Below, one piece after another: positions 36,191-49,163 of a stretch of 64,000 nt of DNA. Each line of letters begins with the position of its first letter. The first letter of the stretch is position 1. Below the pieces are notes generated by a model. The model saw only the letters and a list, made by a program, of their open reading frames with translations, was not told the origin of the DNA and did no database searches. This DNA is from Setaria digitata (Eukaryota > Nematoda > Chromadorea > Rhabditida > Setariidae): the NCBI GenBank assembly GCA_003640385.1, contig RCAB01000281.1:1-64000 (forward strand), in the 5' to 3' direction. The position numbers and the translations under genes are program-made.

Positions 36191-37928
36191 TAGTAGTCGA
36201 ATATAAAATAATTTCAATGAAATACTGTGTAAAAAAATGAGTTAACTAAATGTGTGTTTTCTTTTTCTCTTTTTCCTTTTAAATTGCATTTACTGTGATT
36301 TCTCAGATTACTGGATCTTTTAAGTTGAACTGCATTGTGTTAAAGTTCAATATTTCAGTTTTAAATGTTCGTATGCATTTATTAAATTCTCTGAAGTAGC
36401 TAACAAAACTTGAATTCTGTTTTATTTATTCATGGCAATAAATATGAGCAATATTTCACGCTAAGCAACCCAAAAAATGTAGTCTGCGAATCATTTATAA
36501 ATGAAGCTAATGAAATGAAGAAAGTAGTGACGTTTTTGCATGATGTTTTCATCTAACTTGATTGTTTTCATATGTGGTATATTTGGAACTTAGAATTTTT
36601 GTTACATAATTTTTGCAAAAGTATTAAATGAAATTTAGAAAAAGCGTTTTGGTGTAGTTCTGCAACAATAAAAAGATTTTAAGTTGAATTTGATCATTAT
36701 TAAATATTACTTAACAGTGCAAGGAAGTCTAATATTTTTTTCGTGTTAATAATCATGTGAAAGATAATCACAGTAAATAAATTCGTTAGAGTCATCTAAG
36801 GTCTATCATCGTCAAATAAGAATGGTAGTGATTAGTGCAGTAATGAACCATTAATATGAAATAAAAACTTTACTGATAATGTCATGGAACGTAAAGTATG
36901 CATGCATATTTTTTTACCTGTACTGAGGAAATGTAAATAGAAAAGAATCTAACGATTATTGTGGTAAGAGCAACTTCATTAGCTGTTAATGTTAATCATT
37001 TTACAATCAAAGTAAATTTTACTTAATCAAATATCGAAGAACTGATTGGGAGTTCCTTTTTATCATTCTGGTAAAATATCGTTGCTCTATTAAAGGTACA
37101 TTATACTCAAAATTATCTAAGGGAAAAGAATGCCGAAAATTAAGTAAAAATTAACGTAAACATCAGCAAATTTTTCTTTGCCCAGCTTTTGCAAATATCT
37201 TCTGACAGTAAATATCCCACGCCCATTTCAGATCTGTGGTCACTCATTGATTCTACTTCTTTGCAAGGATCGACTTGATCCTTAAATTTGATCAGATTGT
37301 TTTAAAGTTTCCGACACCCAATAATGAAAGTGTATTCGAAGCTGAAGGTATCAAGTTTTTGATAACAAATTTTATGTCAAAATTAGAAGCACAATTTGAA
37401 ATTCAATTTTAGTCGGTTGTATCAAATAATTTTTGAAAAAGAAGTTATATTTCCGGATTTTTTACTGGCATTTCATGACAGTAACAGGATCAGAAGTTGG
37501 ATAATATATATTATCAAATCGATTTCAAGTATAAGATTTTTTGTTTTATCATGTTTCTTTAAAGAGAAATTCTGTTGTGAGGTCATTTTATGATACTCAT
37601 TAAAATTTAAAATGGAGTAGTAATTATTCAGAATTGAGCAAACAAAAAAGTATTAGTCTGATATGGAATAAATTTTTGATGAATTTTTTACTTTTGATTT
37701 TATCAAATATAAATAATGTCCAGTCTTTTGGATATATCAAAATCCTCTCATTTTTCTTAAATTAAAATTATAAGATTAAAAACACTGCACTATGGAAAGT
37801 TCATATGAATAGAGTAATATATTTATTTATTTTTTGTTTATACAGCAATATATTTAATTTAATACATTTAACGTATATATATTTATATATATAATATTAT
37901 ATATATAATTATTTTAAAAAAAATTTTA

Positions 37929-38034
37929 AAAAAATTATTTAACGTACATATATATATATATATATATATNTGTACGTTAAATAATTTTTTCTTGAATTTC
38001 ATATATATACATATATGAAATTCAAGAAAAAATT
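37929..38034. repeat. Two adjacent perfect inverted repeats around an N
   Basis: The first has 20-base arms at 37929-37948 and 37971-37990, with a (TA)n and the N at 37970 between. The second has 24-base arms at 37983-38006 and 38011-38034 with a four-base loop. They share the bases 37983-37990. This is either a real hairpin element or a fold-back assembly error at the N. Confidence 0.85.
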
Positions 38035-39861
38035 CGATCGTAAAGAAAGAATTTCCATATTATGTATTAAATATTTTACAATTATTTGAAAAGGAGATAG
38101 CTTTTGAAAATAATATAAAAAAAGCCGTAAAGCTAAGAAACAAAATTAGCCCAAACAAGTCGTTGTAAGAATAAATTAATTTCCAAATTTTTTTTTTTTT
38201 TTTCAAAAATTATCACGTATAGGATAATTTTCGATTTTTTGAAAATGAAATCAAAAAAAATGGACTGATTTTGGAAACAATTAATGTAATATTTGATGGA
38301 CATGTTCAGTGACCTCTAGAACAAATGTATAACTAAGATTAATTAATAAATAATCTATAAACAAAATAAAAAGAGAAAAACTAAAATTTACTCTATCATT
38401 TTGTCGTTTGACTTTAAAAACGTATTTTATTGTGTATTTTATAGTTTTAAACTTCGAAAAATATGTTTGTTTGACTTCAGTGGATTAGCAATACAGTCTA
38501 ACTTGTATGGATTGCACTACTAGTCTAATTCGTCAGTGGGCATATAAAAGGACCAAGTGAATTTCAAACAAAGTGGCTGATTGTAATTAGAATACTATTT
38601 TCGTTTTTTCTTTTTTTGTTTTACTGTTAATACTATTCAATATTAGTTGGAGGTTGTTGCTAGAGTATGATATCAATCATTTAAATATTGTGTGATTGGT
38701 TTTATAAAGTAATAAGTGCAACTGAAAGTGACAAGTCTAAATGTTTCGATTAAAATTATTTAAATTTTCAAAAAAAAAAAAAAAAAGGATTCACAATTGA
38801 TAATGAGTATCATGAGGTTCCCACAATGAATTTTCTTTTCCTTTTTAAATAAATACCAAAGAATGTTTTAATGCTTGAAATCGACTCTTATTTTATTTAT
38901 ATGTTATAAGCATTTGAATACAAAAATGAATTTAAATTTTCATTTACAGATAGCAGCTGTAAATATATTTTCTTTTTAAATTAATCCACAATAAACTGAC
39001 CCGGCCATGACCTCTATTATGTCTACCGTTGCTTTGCAGCTTCTGTCCGTTTTACGGATCTTTTCAAGCTGGCATAAAGTTCAAATTTAGTTCGAAACAA
39101 TCATATATCCATTATGAAATTGCTATTGCTAAAGCAAAATTTTCAACCACTCGTCAATTAAGCCTTTTGTTTTGCTAAGCAGACAGTTTAACTTTCAGAT
39201 TTACCAGATGAAATTAAAGTATTCCCATCACATAGACGGAAAAGAAATGGCTTGTGATTAATTTATATTCTGTAATTTGAAATTCAATTCTGTTGAAAAA
39301 CAGATCAGAGAAAAATGACTTTGCATCAAAAATAAAGTCAAAAAGAATTAGCCATAGTTTGTGGCAAGTGAAGCAATTAAAGAGAAAAAAGATTAAAATT
39401 TCAAATGAATGTGTTTAAAGATTTTTAATATTTTTTGCTTAGCTATTTTTGAATGAGAACATAAATTTCAATTTTCATGAAATGAAACTAACTTATAAAT
39501 GTAAAACTCTGTACAATGTAAAATGACGGAATCGTGATATTAATCAAATTGAAACGTTTCTGAAGTCACCAATCACATCAATAATCCAATGTTTCGGCAA
39601 TTGAGTTGTTCTTGGCTCGATGTGCTCTTTTTTTTAATAAGAATCCAAAATTTATAATAGGTACCAATACAATCATCAAACATGACACTCTTTCTCGGAC
39701 TACGATCCAACCATGTTTGTTTTAAGCTAAAATTAAAATTGACTAAATTTCAAATTTACAAAGACTAAAGCTTGCATTCATGAAGTAATAGCTAATTTAA
39801 TTAGTTAAATGAAAATCTAGGAATTTCTAATGTCAAATTTCAAATATTTCGTTTCAAAAAT

Positions 39862-40998
39862 TCAAACCGATTCGAAATTCTCCAACTGCTCGGTATTTTT
39901 GGTGAGCTCAGTTAAACTTTGACTGTTGTATGAAGCTTGATGAAATGCCATGCGCTCTTCGAAATCATATTGGCAAAGAATTTTGTTTTCACATAGATAA
40001 AACTTATCACCAATGCAAAACCTAAATAATGAAAAAATTTATTTTTTATTGTTCATTAGCTACATTTCATGTATGGATTAGATTTTAAAACTTTTTAAAA
40101 AATCAAAAAAAAAAAATCATTCTAATCAAATAGTTTACTGCTACATTATGTTTCTGTTGTTATATAGCAGGAAAAAAAAAAAAAAAACAACGAAACGTTT
40201 TGCAAATTTATTCATTTCAGAGAAGTAAAGTAAAATATGATCGTTAGAGTAAAATAAGTAACCGCTGATTGCAAGCTTGACATGCGAAACATCGTAAATG
40301 ATAAACGTTATCTTTGGCTCGCATGACAAGCTCAAATGCTGGGATATTCTTATCACAAGCAGCGCAAGTACCCGTTAGACCGAATAGTCGCAAATAATCC
40401 CGAGCACACAATATCATGCTTTGTTTGTAGTACAATTTTGATCCAAGCTCACCCAAACGACAAAGACAACAAGCACACTGAAATGACACATAAAAACTTT
40501 TCAGCTTAATTTAATTAATCTTTTTTTTTTTTTTTTACTCTAATTGGTATTGTATTATTGGGGAGCGAGCTCAGTGTGCTGAAAAAAAAAAAAGTCGTAA
40601 AGAAAGAAGTAGAAAACTGAAATATTATTAATATATTTCAAAAAAAAAGAAAAAATTTCTTATTTCAAAGTTCCTTATCCTCATTAAATAATTGGATATT
40701 TTTAATATTTAAAATGAAAAAAAAAAAAAAAATAAGAAGCGGTGAGCAATATTCGGAAAAAAATTGCTAACCCGGATTGCTTCTCTTTCAATTTAAAGTT
40801 TTGGATTTACCTTCTATGGCAGTGGTTAAAATAGCAACCTTGTGGATGTGAAACCATGTAGATGTGAAGGGAACTGTTAGTTAATTTATCAATTAATTAA
40901 TTAACCTTCAGGCAATCTTCATGCCAAAATTTGCCAACAGCTTGTAACATATATCGATCACGAATTTGAACAGAACAGCCAGCGCAAATTGAATTCAT
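39862..40998 (-). CDS. LMO: LIM-only protein (rhombotin / Beadex, LMO1/3 type)
   Basis: Three exons, 40906-40998, 40263-40477 and 39862-40021, join in frame to 155 residues; human LMO1 is 156. LIM-only proteins are nuclear adaptors that bridge LDB/CLIM cofactors and bHLH or GATA factors. Two LIM domains fill the protein. LIM1 begins CAGC and includes WHEDCLKCACC and RLGELGS; LIM2 begins CAAC, with [17 protein letters not shown]. All zinc Cys/His positions I can check are present. The ending [27 protein letters not shown] matches LMO1/3 and insect Beadex rather than LMO4. The start is the ATG at 40998; the frame stays open upstream, so a short extra 5' exon is possible. It converges with SBF and diverges from the TARP-like gene. 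Confidence 0.93.
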
Positions 40999-43900
40999 TG
41001 GTTTACAAGTTTGGAACTTTGTATAACAAAAAGAACATTATCAAAAATCTAAAATTTTTTAGAATTCCATCTTACAAATATATTGTCTGTTGCGTACGTA
41101 ACGTGTAATAAGACGTAACTGACTATTCCAAAAATGTACTCCATTCAGTAAGTGCTAGAAACGGTTGAAACTGTTGCTGAAGTCTAATATGTTACAGCGT
41201 TACGATTAATATTGTCCATAAATGCATGAGTTATTTTTTAATTAATTAAGTTTTTATTTCTTATGAAAATCAAAAAAAAAAGAAGCATTCGAATTTGGAT
41301 ATTACTACTATATTTATGAGATTAGTTCATAAATTTTTAAATTTCTTGCTTAATTAGGAAATTTTTTAGATAAACTGATGAATCTTTTGACTTTTTGCAA
41401 TCATAAATTCATAATTTAATAAATTGTTTATTACTGTATAAGAATAATTTATAAAAACGGATCGACAAAGGCTATAGCACAAAGTGGTATCAAAACAAAT
41501 TGACTTAATGACATGTGTTTTCTTTTTTTTTACATTCAAAATCGAATATTATCAATTTTAATAATTTTAAGCCTTACATCAGATGACAGTAATGCTTTTA
41601 AATAATTGCTTCTCGTCATCTTTTAAATTTGAATAACTAATCATTCGACTTTTTTTTTTTTTTTTTTTTTTTGCTTCCTCTCTCTCATTCTGATTAGCTT
41701 CTATTACAAATTATTAGTTTATTTTCACTCTACTCAATTTATTTTCCTACATCATTTTGAGTAGCATCGAAAACAATAGTAAATTCAAAACAAGGATAAC
41801 TGAAATTACTTTACTGATAATTAGTAATATTATACTCATTTGTAGAAATTTCATCATCAGCAATAAAGATTAGAAAAAGAAGCAAAAAATAACCACATAC
41901 ATGCTTACTTAGTTATTTATTTGCATACTAGATATAATTTTTGATATTTTTTGCAACAATATCTTTTCAATGTCAAAATTCTGATGATATAATATGCGAA
42001 ACTAATTAATCAATAATTAGCAATATTATTTTCATCTGAAGCAAGTTTAAACTTCATTTTTTATAGATGATGATGTTTCAATTCTTAACTGCAAAAAAAT
42101 TGATGGACAACTAAACAACTAATTACATTAGTATTTTTAGTAAATTACTTAACTATTTTATATATTTAATAATTAAGTGGCTTAATTTCTTATTAATTAT
42201 ATTGCTAATGCCAATTTCATTCATTCGATGATCAGCTAAAGCAATTAAGTGAATGAATAAATACAGGAGTTTTAATATGCAGTGATAAGATGGAAGATGG
42301 AAAAGTAAATTTAACACTGACAAAATGATTGCTGATAAAGTATTATTATACATGATTATTAACAAGAAATGATCTCGGAATCCTGTTATATGCATAAAGC
42401 AGAAGTACTAATAGTAGGGTAAACAACAAATGCGTAAATATTCCAAACGGATTATTGAAATGACTGCGATAATTATCAGTTCCTACTAAAGCTTTTTCAT
42501 TCTATGAAATATTTGTAAATATTTTCATATTTTAGCTATGAAATATTTGAAATATTTTTAGAAATGCACAAAAAATTTTAGTAAATGATCAGAAAATTAC
42601 ATCTATGAAATATAACTTTCAATGTTGCTGTTGGGAAAATGATAAGTATAAATGCATTAATATCGAAAAATGATGATCTTAAATAAATTGATTGCTTTAA
42701 CAATAATTTGAGATTTAAAATTACCTTATTTGGCGCATACGAATAAATATTATTTTACTCTAATTTAAATGCATTTAAGTGCAATTTAATTAAACTTAGT
42801 TTATTTGAACTTAATTAAATAAAATTAAGCTAGATTTTCCAGAATTTCCATATTAGAATTGATTTTTTTTTTATTGTTTTCGATGATGAATGTAGTATTA
42901 TTAGTGTGATTTAATTTATTTTTCCTTTTTACTATTAGCAATGCTTCTGTGAATTTTAAGCAGTGTATTAAAATATTACTCGGATAGAATGAAATTGATT
43001 AAAACAGAATAATTTGATATGAAATCAAATGATAAATTGACATTTAATAAGATATCTGCAATGTAATGGCTCATTAAGTATCAGCTAAGCTTTTAGAGTA
43101 CCTTTTTTTAAGCTACCTATTAAATATCAGTTAATCAAGGAAACATAATAGCCTTAAATCTCACGCTTTAGCATAATGGGGCAAGCTTATTAGTTTGGTT
43201 TGTGCAAAAATACTAATTGAAAAATTTTTGTTGTTGAGGCGAGAAAAATGTAATCGAGGAGAGAAAAAAAAAACGAATTGAGGTAGTTAATTGAATTTTC
43301 AAGTTTTCGAAATATTTTTCATGATAATTGAATTTCACCTCATTCTATTATATGAACCCGGGTAACTAACACCTGAGACTGTGTAAACATACAATAGAAA
43401 CATTTTACAGCGAAATCTCAAAGTTACAGGTTGATAAAACACTATCGGGTTTAAATTATTCAAAGTTTAGCTCTTGAATACATTAGATGAAGTAATTTGA
43501 TAGCATACGATTGCTATCGAGATTGGCTGAAAACGTTTTCAATCTTATCAACTGATTGTCCTATTAGATCAAATTTTTCGATCAGTTCGATGAATTTTTT
43601 CTGGATTGGATGTAATAATGAATTGGTGAAAAAGAAATACAATTCTCTTTTACTCAATGGAAGCAATTTTTTACCTAAAAAAATCAGTCATTAGAAAATA
43701 AAAAGAAATTTCATATACTAACACGGAAATATTTGATAATCTTTGGCAGTTTTCAGAATCTTTAATTTATTTGATCTTCTAAATGCTTCGCTTTGACGAT
43801 AGCTGTTACTGTAACAAATTTGATTATCTGTTCATTAACATGCTAATTAATGAAATTTTGAAGTCCGGAATATTCCCAGAAAAGCAATTAAAAAAAAGTA

Positions 43901-44267
43901 CTAAATCACCAATGATTGCTACTTAAATGCATGGTATTTCAAATGAATGATTTATCTTTGGCTTGAATTACAACAATGCATTTCAAATTATTTGAAAAAT
44001 TTACATTAAATTAATGAAATTCCTAATTTTGCGATATTTGAAGGCGATTTTTCATTTGGTAAGAATCAAATGAAATGAATAAACCATTTGCTAACACTTT
44101 TACCAGCAACCAATAAATGAAATGAAAAAATAATGAAGAACAGAAGAGGAAAAAAGTGAAGTTTCTTTCTTCCTTTTTGAGGAAACAAAAAGAAAAGATA
44201 AACGGCATCAAATTAAATAATTGTCGCTACTGATGATGATGAGCACAGATGGAGGCTACTTAGCAAA

Positions 44268-44507
44268 TTGGATATGGTTGACATTCGAGATGTCCGAGAT
44301 CCGAGAATGAGTGGAGCAGTTGAATCTAGGGAAGCGCCGAATAAATTATGGAAAAGGAAAAAGAAATTAATGAGTTTCGTAAATGCGCTCACCAAATACT
44401 TCGCCATGCAAATAATATTTAGGGGAAAAAGGAAGGTGAAGAAGGGGGAAGGAGGAGGAGGAGGAGGAGGAGGAGGAGGAGGAGGAAAGAAAGGAATGAA
44501 TGAATGA
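44268..44507 (+). CDS. Possible small coding block ending in poly-glycine (uncertain)
   Basis: An open frame of 79 codons starts at an ATG at 44268 and could extend back to about 44213. Its first ~45 residues are charged and balanced (DIRDVRDPRM, ESREAPNKLWKRKKK), unlike the A/T-run translations common here. It then runs into the (GGA)n repeat, which reads as 12 glycines, and stops at 44507. The minus strand is also open over most of the block (44213-44407). It could be an unplaced exon of a neighbour or a small gene; no family is recognised. Confidence 0.22.
   Translation: MDMVDIRDVRDPRMSGAVESREAPNKLWKRKKKLMSFVNALTKYFAMQIIFRGKRKVKKGEGGGGGGGGGGGGKKGMNE
44451..44486. repeat. (GGA)n trinucleotide repeat
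   Basis: About 12 units of GGA, interrupted only at the edges, sit at the 3' end of the coding-like block at 44.3 kb. Confidence 0.9.
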
Positions 44508-45166
44508 ATTTGAATGAAATGAAATTGGAATGGAATTGAAGAATTAAATGTATGAACGAATGCACTTCGATTAAAAAGACTTCATTAGCGGCAAAGTTAA
44601 TGGAAATGCAACTATATATCTAATATAATCATAATGATTATTTCAGCAATAAAAAATTATTATTATTATAGTAGTAACAATAATTATGTGAAATTATGAT
44701 TATCATAAAGATTGATGAAATTTAGGCGAAGTATAATTATACATACTAGTTGTTATTCTTTTGATTAATATAAAATTAATACAATAACTACTGAGGTAAT
44801 ACAGCTAAAAAGTGTCATGTGAAAAGGAAGGAACATTTTCCAAGAGTGACATTAATTTTTATTACCAACCTAAAGGTATGTATTTAAAGAGGAAATCATT
44901 TTGATACATCAGAAATGTTTGCATATTTTAATGCAAATACTTTCAAATATGAAATGAATAATTAAAATTGGGAAAATAATTAGTAAACAGATGCAGGAAT
45001 AATGGGAGCAATTTGCAAAATAATTATATTTATAGGAGGAAGCAAACTGACAAATATTAATTAAAAGTTGCTAATTGAAGCAATAAATAATTATTGCAAA
45101 GGTGAAAGGTAAATAGACCACTATAAGAAAGAAAAGAGAAAAAAAAAGTAAGGAAAAGAAGGGGAC

Positions 45167-45193
45167 GAGAGAGAGAGAGAGAGAGAGAGAGAG
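45167..45193. repeat. (GA)n microsatellite
   Basis: About 13 GA units within a purine-rich stretch from 45110 to 45210. Confidence 0.9.
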
Positions 45194-46637
45194 GAGGAAT
45201 AGAGGGAGCAAGATTTCCATCAAATAAGGAAAATTATTGGAATAATATTGAAAAAATAGTGTAATAATATAACAAATGAAATAATTTCAATTTCTATTCG
45301 TTGCAATCATTTATTTTATTACTGAGAAAGGAGAGAGTAGCGATGAAAGAGCTGGACGTTTGATGCCTTAATTTGTTATAGAATGAATAATTTCGGGAAC
45401 AAAATGATGGACAAAATGAGTGACCGTCACATTTTTTTTTATCTTATTGTCCTTTGGCATTTTAATTAGTTCTTATTTCTTTCGCTTTTTTGTCATGCAT
45501 CTTGTCTGAATGAAGAAAAATGAAAACATTGTTTTTCAAGATCAGGTATTTGCAGGATAATTTAATTATTTGTTCCAGAAAATCTCGAAAATTGGAAAAA
45601 TGAGAAATTTCCATTATTGTAATTAAATAGTATTGATTAGAGGATTGAAGTGAAATGATTGCCCTGATTTGATTGCAAATTGCAAATGTAAATTATATGT
45701 TGATATGTTCTAAAATGCATGCAATTTCACAGCAGCTGATATGCTCCATGCATTATCAACATGTCTGAGAAATAAGTAAAATAAGTATGATTGATAGCAA
45801 TTCATTGCCAATTTGCATTTTTATCGTAGCATTATATTTTCAATTCATTATCATTTTCAACAATTTAATCATAAATTTTTTCGTCATAAAAACGAAAAAT
45901 TAACAATTATGCATTTCATTTATTATCATTCTTATCATTTGTTGTTATCATTAATATATTGCATAGATAACATTGAACAATGATTTTATGCTTTTTCTCC
46001 CCACTTTTCGAGCACACAGCAAATTCATTGCAAATTGAGATGACAAAATCTGAATTTGTCAAGTTGATTATCAAAATTTGCGATAACGAATGGAAAAAAA
46101 AAAAAAAAAAAAGAGGAAAAAAAAAATAATTTACTGCCAAAAAGACCCTTAAAATTGCTTCCTGACAATTGTAGCGATTTTATTATTAGATTAACATTTT
46201 CCATGGAAAGCTTTTATATTTAATCTTGGCTAACAACACTGACAGCCAAGAGTGAAGTGAATCAAACATCATTATCCATGTTATTCAAAAATCATCCAAC
46301 TTTCTCATCAATTTTATCTTAATGCTCATTTTGTTAATCTAAACAATCTGATGACCATATTTCATTTATATTCACATAAACATTATTACTTGCTCGTATT
46401 TATTTTTTTTCTTTTTCCGAAATAAAACAAAAATTTGCTGTACAATAATTTTTTTCATCCAGCTTAAATTTCAAATTTTAACACTATTCCTGTTGAAAAT
46501 GTTTAATTCATAAGTTATTTTGCTATTGTCTGCATTGATTTTGTGATAATTTTAATTATTTTCCCTTCCTTCTTCTTTTTTCCCCACTCCGCCTCATTTT
46601 TTTTTTTTTTTTTTTTTTTCAATTCGTACAAAATAAT

Positions 46638-47563
46638 ACGGTTATATATTGGCAAAAAATTTTACGAAAATATCCAGTTTAAAAATTTCAATAAAAAAAA
46701 AAAAGAAAATAAAGAAAGAAAAGAAGAAAAAGTGTGAAAAGATGATTGCACCGGTATGGCATAACAAACTTATTAAAATTTCGCATATGAATCAACGATT
46801 TTTAATCAAAATTGCCTGCTGCAATTCCATTATTACATGCATCGTTTGCATTATAAGTAAGTGATCATCATAAATAATTAAAAATTTTTGTAATCAATTT
46901 TTTTCCAAAAATTTTCCTTCTTTCATTTTTTCTTCCAACATTCAGGTCAATTAATTAACACATTATACTGGTATAAATGAATATATGTTTAAAAAAAAAA
47001 AAAAAAAAAAAGGAACTTTTGTTTTTGGAAGGCTTCATTGTAAATATGAAAGGAAAGAGAAAGAGAGAAAGGAAAAGAATTTGAAAAAAAAAAAAAAAAN
47101 ACGGTTATATATTGGCAAAAAATTTTACGAAAATATCCAGTTTAAAAATTTCAATAAAAAAAAAAAAGAAAATAAAGAAAGAAAAGAAGAAAAAGTGTGA
47201 AAAGATGATTGCACCGGTATGGCATAACAAACTTATTAAAATTTCGCATATGAATCAACGATTTTTAATCAAAATTGCCTGCTGCAATTCCATTATTACA
47301 TGCATCGTTTGCATTATAAGTAAGTGATCATCATAAATAATTAAAAATTTTTGTAATCAATTTTTTTCCAAAAATTTTCCTTCTTTCATTTTTTCTTCCA
47401 ACATTCAGGTCAATTAATTAACACATTATACTGGTATAAATGAATATATGTTTAAAAAAAAAAAAAAAAAAAAAGGAACTTTTGTTTTTGGAAGGCTTCA
47501 TTGTAAATATGAAAGGAAAGAGAAAGAGAGAAAGGAAAAGAATTTGAAAAAAAAAAAAAAAAA
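46638..47563. repeat. 463-bp direct duplication containing TARP exon 1, split by an N
   Basis: Bases 46638-47099 repeat at 47101-47563 with no difference I can see except homopolymer length at the right edge. The N at 47100 is the junction. Both copies carry the start codon (46742 and 47205), the whole first coding exon and its donor. Identity plus the N argue for an assembly join error rather than a real tandem exon duplication. Confidence 0.9.
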
Positions 47564-49132
47564 CAGAATAAAATGAAATTAAATTAAACAAGTTGAATTG
47601 ATAGGTTTAAATTAATTATTCATAGTTTACATGATTAAAGTTTAAAATTTAACAGTAATAATGTTTTTAAAGGTATAAGCACAAATAACTGGTTGTATAC
47701 AACGGAAGTTCTGAGATACTATGTTCATCCAAATAATACTGACGGAGATGGTGGTCATGAGGATATTTTCGATGAACCTGTTTATCACAAAAATGCAACT
47801 CTTGGACCATGGCTTTTTTGTTGGCTAGATCGTTTGTTATATTTCTGATTACTTACTCATTTTTGCAATGTTATTAGTTGAATAAACAGGTAAATCATCC
47901 AGGAGATAGATGAAAAAGTGAAAATTAATAAAAACTATCAACTAGTTTAATTAGTTTTTTTTTTTTTTTAATAATGAATATTATATTGCTAGCATTTTAT
48001 AGTACGTAATAATATGTTATTAATGAAATTACTAGGAATTCAGATATAAATTTAAACTTTTAGCTGCAACTGAATTTCATTGCACAAAAGTAAACTACTT
48101 CACAGGAGATGAACCAAACGATGTCACTACCTCTGTAGAATGTAAGAAGCTATTTATTTTATAATTATGAATTTTATATTATACTAATATTTAGCAAAAT
48201 TTTTAATTTCAAAATTTCAGTTAAATTTGAAAATAAAAAGATTTTAAACATTCTTCTCTTTGTTTTTAATTTTGGTAGTTAAAGAAAAAAAAAAAAAAAA
48301 AAGTGCTTAAATTTTTTTTAAGTATCCGTGCATCGTGCTTTTGTCTTCATGATGTCTGGTACTGTCTTAATTATTTTGGGTTCAATTAACGCTTTAGTAT
48401 GCTTCTTCCAAGAATGGCCATATCATTCGCTTATGAGCTGTTCTGTATTGCACATTTTATCAGGTAAGAAAAACAAAACCACTCAAATAGATAATTCTTT
48501 TAAAAAATATTTCTTTTTCCTAATAAAATCAATAATAATTTAAACTAAATTGATACATATGTATATGCATTTTCATATGCATATTTTTTTTTTTTTTTTG
48601 ATTAAACATTAATTTTCTTTGAATAAATTTTAGAAAGTTTTATGTGGTTCTTTCTTTTTTTTTTTTTTTTTTTTAAATTTAAATTTATTGTTTTCTTTTT
48701 TTCTTGAAATATTTCTAGGGATGGCAAATTTTGCATGCATAATTGTTTACATGGCTGCTGTTTCTAAAGAAGTGGGCAATAAAATTTATGCTGCCACTAA
48801 AATGGATGATCCACTTTTTCATTACTCGTATGGATATTCATTTATTATGCTTAAAGTAAGCTTGTCATAATTTTTATATATAAAAGAAAAGAGGAAATTA
48901 AAAATTCAAATTTCAAATTTTGTGATTAATTTTATCTTTAATTTCATATATTATGAAAGAAGAAAAAAATGCAATTTTCTTTTCTGTTTTCTTCTTTTTT
49001 TTTTATTATTATTTTAGATTTCATTTTTGGGAAATGAATTAGTTGCATTATTTTCATTAGTTGTTTACATGGCCAAACGTGATGAACGAATGTTTAACAG
49101 ATATCAGATAAGGTTTCTTCTTATCACTATTC

Positions 49133-49163
<31 letters not shown>

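Larger units (their letters stand above)
35348..39861. other. Convergent intergenic region, SBF 3' end to LMO 3' end
   Basis: The SBF and LIM-only genes converge here. T-rich sequence at 35690-35815 follows the SBF stop; plus-strand AATAAA motifs lie at 36185 and 36667. Other content: a hairpin cluster around the N at 37970, a TATAAAAG at 38543, and a small GC-richer patch at about 39000-39070. No convincing gene was found. Confidence 0.55.
40999..46637. other. Intergenic region between LMO and the TARP-like gene
   Basis: 5.6 kb of AT-rich sequence between two divergently transcribed genes. It contains the promoter regions of both, a GC-richer coding-like block at 44213-44507 (listed separately), a (GGA)n at 44451-44486 and a (GA)n at 45167-45193. 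Nothing else has splice-bounded coding character. Confidence 0.5.

Noticed and set aside
39862..40998. LMO4 or a LIM-homeobox gene
   Set aside because: The end of LIM2 ([19 protein letters not shown]) fits LMO1/3/Beadex, and no homeobox follows before the stop.
46742..47319. Two tandem paralogous first exons of the TARP gene as real biology
   Set aside because: Copies are identical and separated by a single N, which is better explained by an assembly join.
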